Assembly: GCF_001886265.1 (NCBI RefSeq)
Contig: NZ_JXLE01000001.1
Location: 62,001-126,000, forward strand
Length of the DNA stretch: 64,000 bases
Direction of reading: 5' to 3'
From: Enterococcus thailandicus
GTDB taxonomy: Bacteria; Bacillota; Bacilli; Lactobacillales; Enterococcaceae
The notes under the pieces are model-generated. The model was not told where the DNA came from and ran no database searches. It saw nothing but the letters and a program-made list of their open reading frames with translations. Each line of letters opens with the position of its first letter. Within the stretch, counting starts at the first letter, position 1. A program made the translations under genes and the position numbers. Shown here in pieces: positions 31,326 through 39,097 of the stretch.

Positions 31326-33755
31326 ATGGTCGAATCAAAAGATTTTTTAGAACAAATTTTTGATTATGCAAATACAATACCTAATCAACTAGCTTTAGTT
31401 GATGATGAAAATGAATTAACCTATCTTGAAATGAAAGAAAAAATAGATGAGACGATTAGATTAGTAAAAAAATATCAACTTGATAATCAGTGTGTGGCTC
31501 TTCAGATACCAAGAAGTGTTTACTTTCCAATTATGGTTCTTGCGCTAACAAGATTGTCTGTCACCTTTATTCCACAAGATGTTACTCAGCCAAAGGAAAG
31601 ACTTACCCAAATGGTTGAGACGGCTCAAGCGACAGTAATTATTTCTGTAAAAGATGGAAATTATCAGTTCCAAAAAGTTGCACAAGAAAAAAGTAAACGT
31701 ACAGATGCGTGGGCAATTTATTTTACTTCTGGTTCTACAGGAAAGCCCAAAGCTGTAGAGATTCCTAGAGAAAATGTGATGAATACGGTCATATGGGAAA
31801 AAAATAAATTTGAAATTAGTGTGAAAGATAAAGTAGCAGCATATACACCTTATTCATTTGCAATCAGTTATATTGAACTTTTTTCAACTCTTTACTCTGG
31901 TGCGACACTTTATACAGTTAACGAATTCATTCGCCATGATTTAAATTTATTGGAAGAGTATTTAATCAAACATTCAATTACCTTTATGAATACTACAGCA
32001 GTGATTGGGGAACAAATAGTTAGGTGCATGAAGATTCCTAGTTTGAGAATATTAACTTTTTCAGGTCAAAGATTTCCTAATATCGATTTAAGTAAGGTAT
32101 CATATAAAATTTTCAATGTTTATGGAAACACTGAATGCGGGGCTGCAACAATTAAAGAAATTAAGAATACCGATAAAAAAATTACTATTGGTGAGCCAGT
32201 ATACCGAATGAGTGCTTTTATACTTGGTGAGCAAAATGAGATTCTTGCTGAAAATGAGGTTGGTGAGCTTTTTATTTATGGTCCACAAGTAGCGCTAGGG
32301 TATTACTTTAATCCTGAAGCTACATCAAAAACGTTTATAACTGTGGAGGACACAAATAATCAACAAAAAATTAGGGGATATCGTACTGGAGACTTTGCAA
32401 GGATACTAGCATCAGGTGAAATTGAATATCTTGGGAGACGCGATCGACAATACAAGATAAACGGTGTGAGAATTGATTTAGCAGAAATTGAAGAAGCTCT
32501 ACAATGTGTTATTTCTCAGCTACAGCAAAGTTATGTGACCGTCAGAGAAAATCGTATTTACTGTTGGATTAGTAGCAAAGAAATTGAGAATGAGAAGCTA
32601 ATTCTGAAACAACTAAATCACTATTTACCAGATGTAATGATCCCTACCAGAATCAGTCAGATAGAATCACTACCACTTAATGGCAATGGAAAAACGGATG
32701 AAAGCCAGCTTTTCGCTGAGCTGTCAGAACAAGTGAAAGTAGTGGATCAGCGTCACATCAGTAAAAAGCAAGAAAAGATAGAAGCGTATCTAACGACAGC
32801 TTGGGCGCAAATTTTAAATATTAATGAAGAAAAAATCACTTTTGATAGTGATTTTAAAAAATTAGGTGCCAGTTCCCTACAAATAATGGAATTAGGTGTG
32901 AAAATTTTACAAGATAGAAATCAAAAAGTTAATTTTGTAGAACTGCACAAACAAAGTAAGCTTTGTGATATGGCTATGTTGTTGTTAGAAGAAAACAATT
33001 TTCAGTCGATTTATACTTTTGTAGCTAGGACAGCCAAAATGAAGGGAAATCCAGGTCTATTCATTGTCCATTCAGGAAATACTGGCAGTGATGTTTATCG
33101 CCCCTTGTTTGAAAAAATCATTACGCCAGAATTTCCTATCTATGTTATTGAGCCTCATAACTTACTTACATCAGGAAAACGAATTGATGGAATTGAAAAT
33201 ATTGCAAAGTATTACAGCGAACTTATTGAGAATTTTATTCCAGAAAAAGAGAACGATCAGATTAAACTAATGGGTTGGAGTTATGGTGGAGTAGTTGCTA
33301 GTGAAATTTGCCATCAGTTAATGGCAAATAGAAAGTATAAGGAAGTTACAGAACTAATCATTCTAGATTCTCCGTTTTATTTAAATCTAGAAGACGTAAA
33401 ATTGGCACAAACAAGAGAAAAAAATGGTTACTATCGAAAATATTTTGAAGAAACACATATTTTTAAAAATAGAGATCAGAAAAATATTACAACAGAACGA
33501 TTGATTAAAAATAATCATGATGTTTTTCAAGATTTAATTGACTACGAACCTAAGACGCTGGCGGTACCAACTATTTTTGTCCGAAGTATGGTGGAAGAAC
33601 GTCCGTTAAGCAACCAACAAATCTGTAGGTTGTTTAGTAATAATCGAATAATTGATGTATTTTCAAGACATGATTATTTATTTGTTGAGGAAGAGACTGC
33701 TCTGATAATCAAAAAACTTCTTCAACTTATACCTGCAGGAGGTTTTGAAAAATGA
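31326..33755 (+). CDS. Free-standing NRPS termination protein: A-PCP-thioesterase
   Basis: The 809-residue protein has an A domain at 1-470 (YFTSGSTGKPKA, GYRTGDFA, GRRDRQYKINGVRIDL, NGNGKTD) and a carrier domain whose motif is KLGASSLQ with Ser517. A type I thioesterase occupies about 560-805 (LFIVHSGNTGSD, nucleophile GWSYGG with Ser652, LDSPF, and SRHDYLF with the catalytic His). It has no C domain, so it should pair with the C domain ending the giant synthetase to form module 6 and release the product. The pocket reads A-I-I-N-T-S-V-A-A-K: no Asp for an alpha-amino group, and A5 is YGNTE. Beta-alanine from the neighbouring PanD is a candidate substrate. GGAGGAG precedes the ATG. Confidence 0.92.
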   Translation: MVESKDFLEQIFDYANTIPNQLALVDDENELTYLEMKEKIDETIRLVKKYQLDNQCVALQIPRSVYFPIMVLALTRLSVTFIPQDVTQPKERLTQMVETAQATVIISVKDGNYQFQKVAQEKSKRTDAWAIYFTSGSTGKPKAVEIPRENVMNTVIWEKNKFEISVKDKVAAYTPYSFAISYIELFSTLYSGATLYTVNEFIRHDLNLLEEYLIKHSITFMNTTAVIGEQIVRCMKIPSLRILTFSGQRFPNIDLSKVSYKIFNVYGNTECGAATIKEIKNTDKKITIGEPVYRMSAFILGEQNEILAENEVGELFIYGPQVALGYYFNPEATSKTFITVEDTNNQQKIRGYRTGDFARILASGEIEYLGRRDRQYKINGVRIDLAEIEEALQCVISQLQQSYVTVRENRIYCWISSKEIENEKLILKQLNHYLPDVMIPTRISQIESLPLNGNGKTDESQLFAELSEQVKVVDQRHISKKQEKIEAYLTTAWAQILNINEEKITFDSDFKKLGASSLQIMELGVKILQDRNQKVNFVELHKQSKLCDMAMLLLEENNFQSIYTFVARTAKMKGNPGLFIVHSGNTGSDVYRPLFEKIITPEFPIYVIEPHNLLTSGKRIDGIENIAKYYSELIENFIPEKENDQIKLMGWSYGGVVASEICHQLMANRKYKEVTELIILDSPFYLNLEDVKLAQTREKNGYYRKYFEETHIFKNRDQKNITTERLIKNNHDVFQDLIDYEPKTLAVPTIFVRSMVEERPLSNQQICRLFSNNRIIDVFSRHDYLFVEEETALIIKKLLQLIPAGGFEK

Positions 33756-34411
33756 AAAGAGTATTGATTGCTCCGATTGATACGCTGTTATTTGAAGAAG
33801 TGATGACGTTTGTGAGAGGCGCTTCGCGAAGCCGATATGATTATGTAGGTAATTTTTATAGAAAAGAGGATCAATATAACTCGGCTTTAGCCTATGTATT
33901 ACTTTGTTTAGCAACTGAAAAATTAGTTGGAGAAATTAAGATAGGGGCTAATGGAAAGCCTTATCTGGAAGAAATGAATTGTCATATTTCAATTTCTCAT
34001 ACAAATAAATTAGTTAGCATCGGAATTTCGAATGAAAACATCGGAATTGATTGTGAGATGGAATCAAATATTAACGATGTGATCGTCAATGAAGTTTTTT
34101 CAATAAGCGAAAAGACACAAGTGATGAAGAATGATTTTCTAAAAGTAGTTTTCTGGACTGCTAAAGAGGCAATCAGTAAACTGTATAATGAAGACTGGTA
34201 CTCTTCACCATCAACCGAATTAATCTACAACGCTAATGGTGAATTAAAAGATGCAGTTAGTAGTGAAGTCTATCTTCATCAGTATTCTTTTCGTAAAGGG
34301 TGTATTTGTGTCGCAAGTGTAAGTCCTGACCAACCCTCCTTTCAACTAGTAACGGAAAAAGAAATCAGTGAATTTTTAGATAATTTCGCTAAATTTTTCT
34401 CGAAAAATTGA
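33752..34411 (+). CDS. Sfp-type 4'-phosphopantetheinyl transferase
   Basis: The 219-residue protein has the three Sfp motifs: GANGKPYL, ISISHTNKLVSIGISNENIGIDCEM (His and the Mg-binding Asp-x-Glu) and VFWTAKEAISKL (W-x-x-KEA). It would attach the phosphopantetheine arm from CoA to the six carrier domains. It overlaps the thioesterase gene by four bases (ATGA), so it belongs to the operon. The C-terminus is somewhat longer than typical. This makes the operon self-sufficient for activation. Confidence 0.93.
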   Translation: MKRVLIAPIDTLLFEEVMTFVRGASRSRYDYVGNFYRKEDQYNSALAYVLLCLATEKLVGEIKIGANGKPYLEEMNCHISISHTNKLVSIGISNENIGIDCEMESNINDVIVNEVFSISEKTQVMKNDFLKVVFWTAKEAISKLYNEDWYSSPSTELIYNANGELKDAVSSEVYLHQYSFRKGCICVASVSPDQPSFQLVTEKEISEFLDNFAKFFSKN

Positions 34412-34435
34412 TAAGTTAAGTGATTTCATCCTGCA

Positions 34436-34464
34436 TTGCTTTATTTTTTAGAAATGTCTATAAT
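34436..34464 (+). promoter_or_regulatory. Probable promoter of manO
   Basis: TTGCTT at 34436-34441, a 17-base spacer and a perfect TATAAT at 34459-34464 lie between the transferase gene and manO. It would let manO be expressed without the distant mpt promoter. Confidence 0.6.
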
Positions 34465-34532
34465 TGTAATGATACTGACGAGCATTTTGTTCTGTTGGAA
34501 CAGAGAATAACTTGAATGGAGTTAATATTAGC

Positions 34533-34907
34533 ATGGTACAATCAATCAATACAAAAGTCGATTTAACAGTCAATGCTACTTCTTATTTAGGAATTACTGA
34601 ATATGGGAAAATCATGATTGGTGATAAAGGGTTTGAATTTTATAATGAAAGAGATGCACGCAAGTTTGTTCAAATCCCTTGGGAAGAAGTCGATTACGTG
34701 ATTGCTTCTGTAATGTTTAAGGGTAAATGGATACCTCGGTATGCTATTCAAACAAAAAGAAATGGTACGTACTCTTTTTCATCAAAAAAACCAAAAGTCG
34801 TTTTAAGAGCAGTCCGTAATTATGTTGATCCTGATCACATGGTCAAATCTTTGAGTCTCTTTGATGTTGTTAAGAGAGGCGTTCGCAATATCTTTAAACG
34901 TAAATAA
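34533..34907 (+). CDS. manO: DUF956 family protein ManO
   Basis: The 124-residue protein (MVQSINTKVDLTVNATSYLG..., GDKGFEFYNERDARKFVQIPW, NIFKRK at the end) is the DUF956/ManO protein that normally closes mannose PTS operons directly after the EIID gene. Its role is thought to be regulatory or accessory to the permease. Here it lies 20.5 kb from mptD with the NRPS operon between them. The ATG at 34533 follows TGGAG at 11 bases; an upstream in-frame TTG is an alternative start. Confidence 0.85.
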   Translation: MVQSINTKVDLTVNATSYLGITEYGKIMIGDKGFEFYNERDARKFVQIPWEEVDYVIASVMFKGKWIPRYAIQTKRNGTYSFSSKKPKVVLRAVRNYVDPDHMVKSLSLFDVVKRGVRNIFKRK

Positions 34908-34954
34908 AAAAGAACGAGTGATTTTTCTGTTAGGAAAAGTTACTCGTTCTTTTT
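34906..34954 (+). terminator. Terminator after manO
   Basis: AAAAAAGAACGAGT at 34906-34919 pairs with ACTCGTTCTTTTT at 34942-34954 across a long loop with inner pairing, and a T-rich end follows. Confidence 0.8.
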
Positions 34955-35041
34955 CTGTTTTGTTCTTGGAGTAAAATTCAATCATTTGCTCGTAAGAAAA
35001 TCATTATGATAAAATTATCTTGTAAAGAAGGGGGTTAGATT

Positions 35042-35287
35042 ATGGGTTGGTTATGGACACTAATCGTTGGCGCAATTATTGGAGCAATTGCTGGCGCCAT
35101 CACAAACAGAGGAAATTCAATGGGCTGCATTACAAATATCATCGCAGGATTGATTGGTTCAAGTATTGGTCAAGCGATTTTTGGCGACTGGGGACCAAGT
35201 GCTGCAGGCATGGCGATTGTGCCTTCAATTTTAGGCGCAGTTATTTTAGTTGCAGTTGTTTCATTTTTCTTTGGGAAAAAAGCATAA
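35042..35287 (+). CDS. GlsB/YeaQ/YmgE-family small membrane protein
   Basis: The 81-residue, very hydrophobic protein has Gly-rich helices (WTLIVGAIIGAIAGAITNRG, NIIAGLIGSSIGQAIFGDWGPSAAGMAIVPSILGAVILVAVVSFFFGKK). This is the pattern of transglycosylase-associated or general-stress membrane proteins. In enterococci the family is linked to stress and envelope functions. AGAAGGGGG precedes the ATG. It is a single gene between two terminators. Confidence 0.85.
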   Translation: MGWLWTLIVGAIIGAIAGAITNRGNSMGCITNIIAGLIGSSIGQAIFGDWGPSAAGMAIVPSILGAVILVAVVSFFFGKKA

Positions 35288-35330
35288 GTTTTTAAATAGA
35301 AAAAGCAATGATTCGATTGTTTTTTGTTGG

Positions 35331-35370
35331 AAAAGAATTTGTTTGGCGTTTGCTGAACAAATTCTTTTTT
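35331..35370 (+). terminator. Rho-independent terminator
   Basis: AAAAGAATTTGTT at 35331-35343 is perfectly complementary to AACAAATTCTTTT at 35356-35368, and more T follow. It ends the GlsB-like unit. Confidence 0.85.
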
Positions 35371-35441
35371 CTTTTTGCTGAGGAAAGAAAGTTAACAAAT
35401 TTTTTTCATTCATATTCATACGAGAAACAACAATAATTTGC

Positions 35442-35447
35442 TATAAT
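35442..35447 (+). promoter_or_regulatory. Extended -10 promoter before the M24 peptidase gene
   Basis: TGCTATAAT gives a perfect -10 hexamer with the upstream TG of an extended -10, 36 bases before the peptidase start. No good -35 is visible. Confidence 0.55.
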
Positions 35448-35482
35448 AGAAAAAAGAAAGTAAAGAAAGAAGGATTTTATTG

Positions 35483-36547
35483 ATGATGGTACGTGTTGAA
35501 AAACTACGCAAAAAAATGCAAGAAGAAAATTTGGATTCATTTTTAGTTACAAGTCCCTATAACCTTCGTTACTTGACCAATTTCACAGGTACTACTGGTT
35601 TAGCAGTTATCACGTTGGACAAAGCATTCTTTATTACAGATTTCCGTTACACAGAACAAGCTGCTAATCAAGCACAAGGTTTTGAAATTATTAAAAACGT
35701 TGGCCCGATTTTTGATGAAGTAGCTGATTTAGTGAAAAGAGAAAACTTAAATGCTTTAGCGTTCGAAGAAACAACGGTATCCTTCTTAGAATATTCTGTG
35801 TTAGAAGAAATTATCAATGCAGAATTGATCCCAGTTAGTGGAATGATTGAAGAGTTACGCGAAGTAAAAGACGAAGAAGAGATCGCGATTATTGAAAAAG
35901 CATGTAGCATTGCTGATATGGCTTATGACCATATTCTAAAAATGATTCGACCAGGAATGACTGAGATCGAAGTAGCAAATCAGGTTGATTTCTACATGCG
36001 TTCGTTAGGTGCAACGAGCGTTTCGTTTGATACGATTGTTGCCAGTGGGTTACGTTCAGCCATGCCTCATGGTGTAGCGAGTGAAAAAGTAATCGAGCAA
36101 GGTGACTTGATTACGTTGGACTTTGGTTGTTATTATCAAGGATATGTTTCTGATATGACTCGGACGTTTGCTATTGGTGATCCTGGTGAAAAGTTAAAAG
36201 AAATCTATCAAATCGTGTTAGATGCACAGCTTGCTGTCTTAGATGCAGCAAAACCTGGGCTTACAGGTATTCAACTAGATGCGGTAGCACGTGACTATAT
36301 TACAAAATATGGGTACGGTGAAGCGTTCGGTCATTCGACTGGACATGGTATCGGGTTAGAAATTCATGAAGGTCCAAATGTTTCTTCTCGTGCAGAAAAA
36401 CAATTTGTTCCTGGAAATGTTATCACTGATGAGCCTGGAATTTACTTGCCAGGAATTGGTGGCGTTCGAATTGAAGATGATTTATTAATTACAAAAGAGG
36501 GAAATCGTGTGCTGACTCACTCACCAAAAGAATTGATTATTCTATAG
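35483..36547 (+). CDS. M24 family Xaa-Pro peptidase
   Basis: The 354-residue protein has an N-terminal creatinase-like domain (RVEKLRKKMQEENLDSFLVTSPYNLRYLTNFTG) and the pita-bread metalloprotease domain. The metal ligands are visible in TLDFGCYYQGYVSDMTRTF, AFGHSTGHGIGLEIHE and TDEPGIY...GVRIEDDLL. It cleaves peptides next to proline in the cytoplasm. It precedes efp, as in many Firmicutes, which suits a link to proline-rich translation. The ATG at 35483 or the next ATG is the likely start, after AGAAGGA. Confidence 0.92.
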   Translation: MMVRVEKLRKKMQEENLDSFLVTSPYNLRYLTNFTGTTGLAVITLDKAFFITDFRYTEQAANQAQGFEIIKNVGPIFDEVADLVKRENLNALAFEETTVSFLEYSVLEEIINAELIPVSGMIEELREVKDEEEIAIIEKACSIADMAYDHILKMIRPGMTEIEVANQVDFYMRSLGATSVSFDTIVASGLRSAMPHGVASEKVIEQGDLITLDFGCYYQGYVSDMTRTFAIGDPGEKLKEIYQIVLDAQLAVLDAAKPGLTGIQLDAVARDYITKYGYGEAFGHSTGHGIGLEIHEGPNVSSRAEKQFVPGNVITDEPGIYLPGIGGVRIEDDLLITKEGNRVLTHSPKELIIL

Positions 36548-36704
36548 TTTCACCCGATGTTTAAAAATTTCTTTTCCTGCTTGGCACACCGACTTTTGTT
36601 ATAGAAAATAGCTAGATTTAGTGATACACTATAGAAGGACTTTTACGCATGTAGAAGATAGCAGAGCTGGGAGTTTTTCTCCGTAAAGAATTAGGAGGCT
36701 ATTT

Positions 36705-37262
36705 ATGATTTCTGTAAATGATTTCAAAACAGGACTAACAATTGAAGTGGATGGCGGGATTTGGCGAGTGATTGAATTCCAACATGTTAAGCCAGGAAAA
36801 GGTGCTGCATTTGTTCGTTCAAAATTAAAAAACTTGCGTACAGGCGGCGTACAGGAAAAAACTTTTCGTGCTGGAGAAAAAGTAGCAAAAGCTCAAATCA
36901 GTAATCGAAAAATGCAATATCTTTATGAAAGTGCAGGAAGCCATGTTTTCATGGATTTAGAAACCTATGAACAAATTGAAATTCCTGAAGAACAGATTAA
37001 AGATGAATTGAAGTATATTTTAGAAAACATGGAAGTTAACATTATCATGTACGACACAGAAATTTTAGGTCTTGAGTTACCCAATACAGTTATTCTCGAG
37101 GTTGCTGAAACGGATCCGAACATCAAAGGAGATACATCTTCTGGCGGAACGAAACCAGCAATTATGGAAACTGGGTTAACGGTTAATGTACCTTTCTTTG
37201 TGAACCAAGGAGATAAACTGATTGTTAATACCGGAGACGGTTCATATGTATCTCGTGCTTAG
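36705..37262 (+). CDS. efp: Elongation factor P
   Basis: The 185-residue EF-P has its three beta-barrel domains: [47 protein letters not shown] at the N-terminus, YVSRA at the C-terminus. The tip loop VKPGKGAAF carries the Lys that is modified in many species. It rescues ribosomes stalled on polyproline. AGGAGG precedes the ATG. It heads a run with the Asp23 gene and nusB. Confidence 0.97.
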   Translation: MISVNDFKTGLTIEVDGGIWRVIEFQHVKPGKGAAFVRSKLKNLRTGGVQEKTFRAGEKVAKAQISNRKMQYLYESAGSHVFMDLETYEQIEIPEEQIKDELKYILENMEVNIIMYDTEILGLELPNTVILEVAETDPNIKGDTSSGGTKPAIMETGLTVNVPFFVNQGDKLIVNTGDGSYVSRA

Positions 37263-37280
37263 GTAAAAGGAGGAAGAAAA

Positions 37281-37706
37281 ATGGCAGAAGAAAAAAATCT
37301 TGTCTTAAACGCAAATCAAGATTTAGGAGAAATTGTTATTGCTCCTGAAGTTATTGAAGTAATTATTGGAATTGCAGCTTCTAAAGTAGAAGGTGTATAT
37401 GGCATGCGTGGTACTTTTGCTAGCAATGTAACTGAACTATTGGGTCGCGCAGCTCATGGTAAAGGTGTCTATCTTGCGAATGAAGAAGATGGCTTAAAAG
37501 TAGATATTTATTGCTATTTAGAATACGGAGTATCGGTTCCCAAAGTGGCAATGGAGATGCAAGAACGTGTTGTCCAACAAGTTTTATTTATGACAGACGT
37601 GGCTTTAGCTGAAGTGAATATTCACGTGGTAGCAGTGGTACCTGAAAAATTAGAACAACCCGCACTGGAAGAACTTTTTGAAGACGATGAGGACGAAAAT
37701 GAATAA
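37281..37706 (+). CDS. Asp23/Gls24 family protein (YqhY type)
   Basis: The 141-residue protein has the Asp23/Gls24 fold signature (GEIVIAPEVIEVIIGIAASKVEGVYGMRG, then VDIYCYLEYGVSVPKVAMEMQERV) and an acidic C-terminus. In B. subtilis the YqhY member sits between efp and nusB and affects lipid metabolism. It overlaps the start of nusB by eight bases. Confidence 0.92.
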   Translation: MAEEKNLVLNANQDLGEIVIAPEVIEVIIGIAASKVEGVYGMRGTFASNVTELLGRAAHGKGVYLANEEDGLKVDIYCYLEYGVSVPKVAMEMQERVVQQVLFMTDVALAEVNIHVVAVVPEKLEQPALEELFEDDEDENE

Positions 37707-38148
37707 AGAAATATCAAGACATAAGATTCGTGAAATGGCGTTGCAAGCACTATTTCCACTAGATTTCAATGCAGATTTAACAAAAGAAGATGCAATCATG
37801 CATGCAATTGAGTTAGATCAGCGTGAATTGATTAATGAGGAAGAATCAGAATTTGTTCCGGTTTATCTGGACACACTAGTTGGTGGTGTGTGTGCGAAAA
37901 AAGATGAATTAGATCAAATGATTGAAAAACATTTAAAAAATAATTGGCGTATCAATCGAATTTCAAAAATGGATTTAGTTATCTTGCGCATTGCAATCTT
38001 TGAAATGAAATATGTGACCGATGTTCCAGCTCCAGTTGCTTTAAATGAAGCAATCGAGTTAACGAAAACATTTAGTGATGATCGTTCACGCAAATTTGTG
38101 AACGGCGTATTATCCAATATTTTAAATGAAATGGAAGCTGGGGCATAG
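37699..38148 (+). CDS. nusB: Transcription antitermination factor NusB
   Basis: The 149-residue NusB begins MNKEISRHKIREMALQALFPLDFN and keeps WRINRISKMDLVILRIAIFEMKY, APVALNEAIELTKTFSDDRSRKFVNGVL. With NusE/S10 it binds boxA RNA in rRNA antitermination. The ATG at 37699 is six bases after GAGG and inside the end of the Asp23 gene. A terminator hairpin overlaps its stop codon. Confidence 0.96.
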   Translation: MNKEISRHKIREMALQALFPLDFNADLTKEDAIMHAIELDQRELINEEESEFVPVYLDTLVGGVCAKKDELDQMIEKHLKNNWRINRISKMDLVILRIAIFEMKYVTDVPAPVALNEAIELTKTFSDDRSRKFVNGVLSNILNEMEAGA

Positions 38149-38164
38149 GCCCTAGCTTTTTTTT
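38136..38164 (+). terminator. Terminator overlapping the nusB stop
   Basis: AGCTGGGGC at 38136-38144 pairs with GCCCTAGCT at 38149-38157 (one mismatch) around a 4-base loop that includes the nusB stop. Eight T follow. Confidence 0.85.
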
Positions 38165-38242
38165 GAGAAATAAAAATCATTGTTATTGGGTAATCAAATT
38201 CTATGGTAGAATAAAAAGACAAAAAGTTCAGGGAGTGGTTCT

Positions 38243-39097
38243 ATGGCAGTCACAATCAATGGAAAAGAATTAGCAGAAAAAATGCAAACAGAAATTGCTG
38301 AAAAAGTGCATGAACTCAATGAAGTTGGTATCCATCCTGGTCTAGTTGTTTTATTAGTAGGAGAAAACCAAGCAAGTCAAGTTTATGTTCGAAATAAAGA
38401 ACGAGTTGCAAAAGAAATTGGTATCCACTCAAAAGTAGAACGTTATCCAGAAACCATTTCTGAAGAAGAATTACTTTTAGAAATTGAAAAATATAATCAA
38501 GATCCATTATTCCATGGAATCTTAGTACAATTACCTCTACCAAAACATATCAACGAAGAACAAGTATTATTGGCAATCCGACCTGAAAAAGATGTCGATG
38601 GATTCCACCCAATGAATCTTGGTCGTTTATTTGCTGGTGATCCAGACATGATTCCTTGTACACCATATGGAATTATGAAAATGTTTGAAGCTTACTCGAT
38701 TGATCCTGCTGGGAAGCGAGCCGTTGTAATTGGGCGTAGTAATATCGTTGGTAAGCCAATGGGACAGTTATTATTGATGGCAGATGCGACAGTTACCATT
38801 GCACATTCAAAAACAAAAGACTTACCAGCACTTGCGCGTGAGGCAGATATTTTAGTTGTTGCGATTGGACGCGGTCATTTTGTAACAAAAGAATTTATCA
38901 AACCAGGTGCAGTAGTAATTGATGTGGGAATGAATCGAAATGAAGAAGGCAAACTAATTGGGGATGTCAAGTTTGATGAAGTCGAGCCATTAGCAAGCTA
39001 TATCACGCCAGTACCTCGAGGTGTTGGGCCAATGACCATTACAATGTTGATGTATCAAACAGTTAAGTCTGCTGAAGCTTTTGGAGCAGGTGAGTAA
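38243..39097 (+). CDS. folD: Methylenetetrahydrofolate dehydrogenase/cyclohydrolase FolD
   Basis: The 284-residue bifunctional enzyme interconverts 5,10-methylene-, methenyl- and 10-formyl-tetrahydrofolate. Signatures include [53 protein letters not shown] and [14 protein letters not shown]. It starts its own unit after the nusB terminator. xseA begins at the base after its stop. Confidence 0.97.
   Translation: MAVTINGKELAEKMQTEIAEKVHELNEVGIHPGLVVLLVGENQASQVYVRNKERVAKEIGIHSKVERYPETISEEELLLEIEKYNQDPLFHGILVQLPLPKHINEEQVLLAIRPEKDVDGFHPMNLGRLFAGDPDMIPCTPYGIMKMFEAYSIDPAGKRAVVIGRSNIVGKPMGQLLLMADATVTIAHSKTKDLPALAREADILVVAIGRGHFVTKEFIKPGAVVIDVGMNRNEEGKLIGDVKFDEVEPLASYITPVPRGVGPMTITMLMYQTVKSAEAFGAGE

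Noticed and set aside
14040-34455. T-rich patches on both sides of the NRPS operon as a direct repeat
   Set aside because: The likeness (a T-run followed by TAG) is short and expected by chance in A+T-rich DNA.
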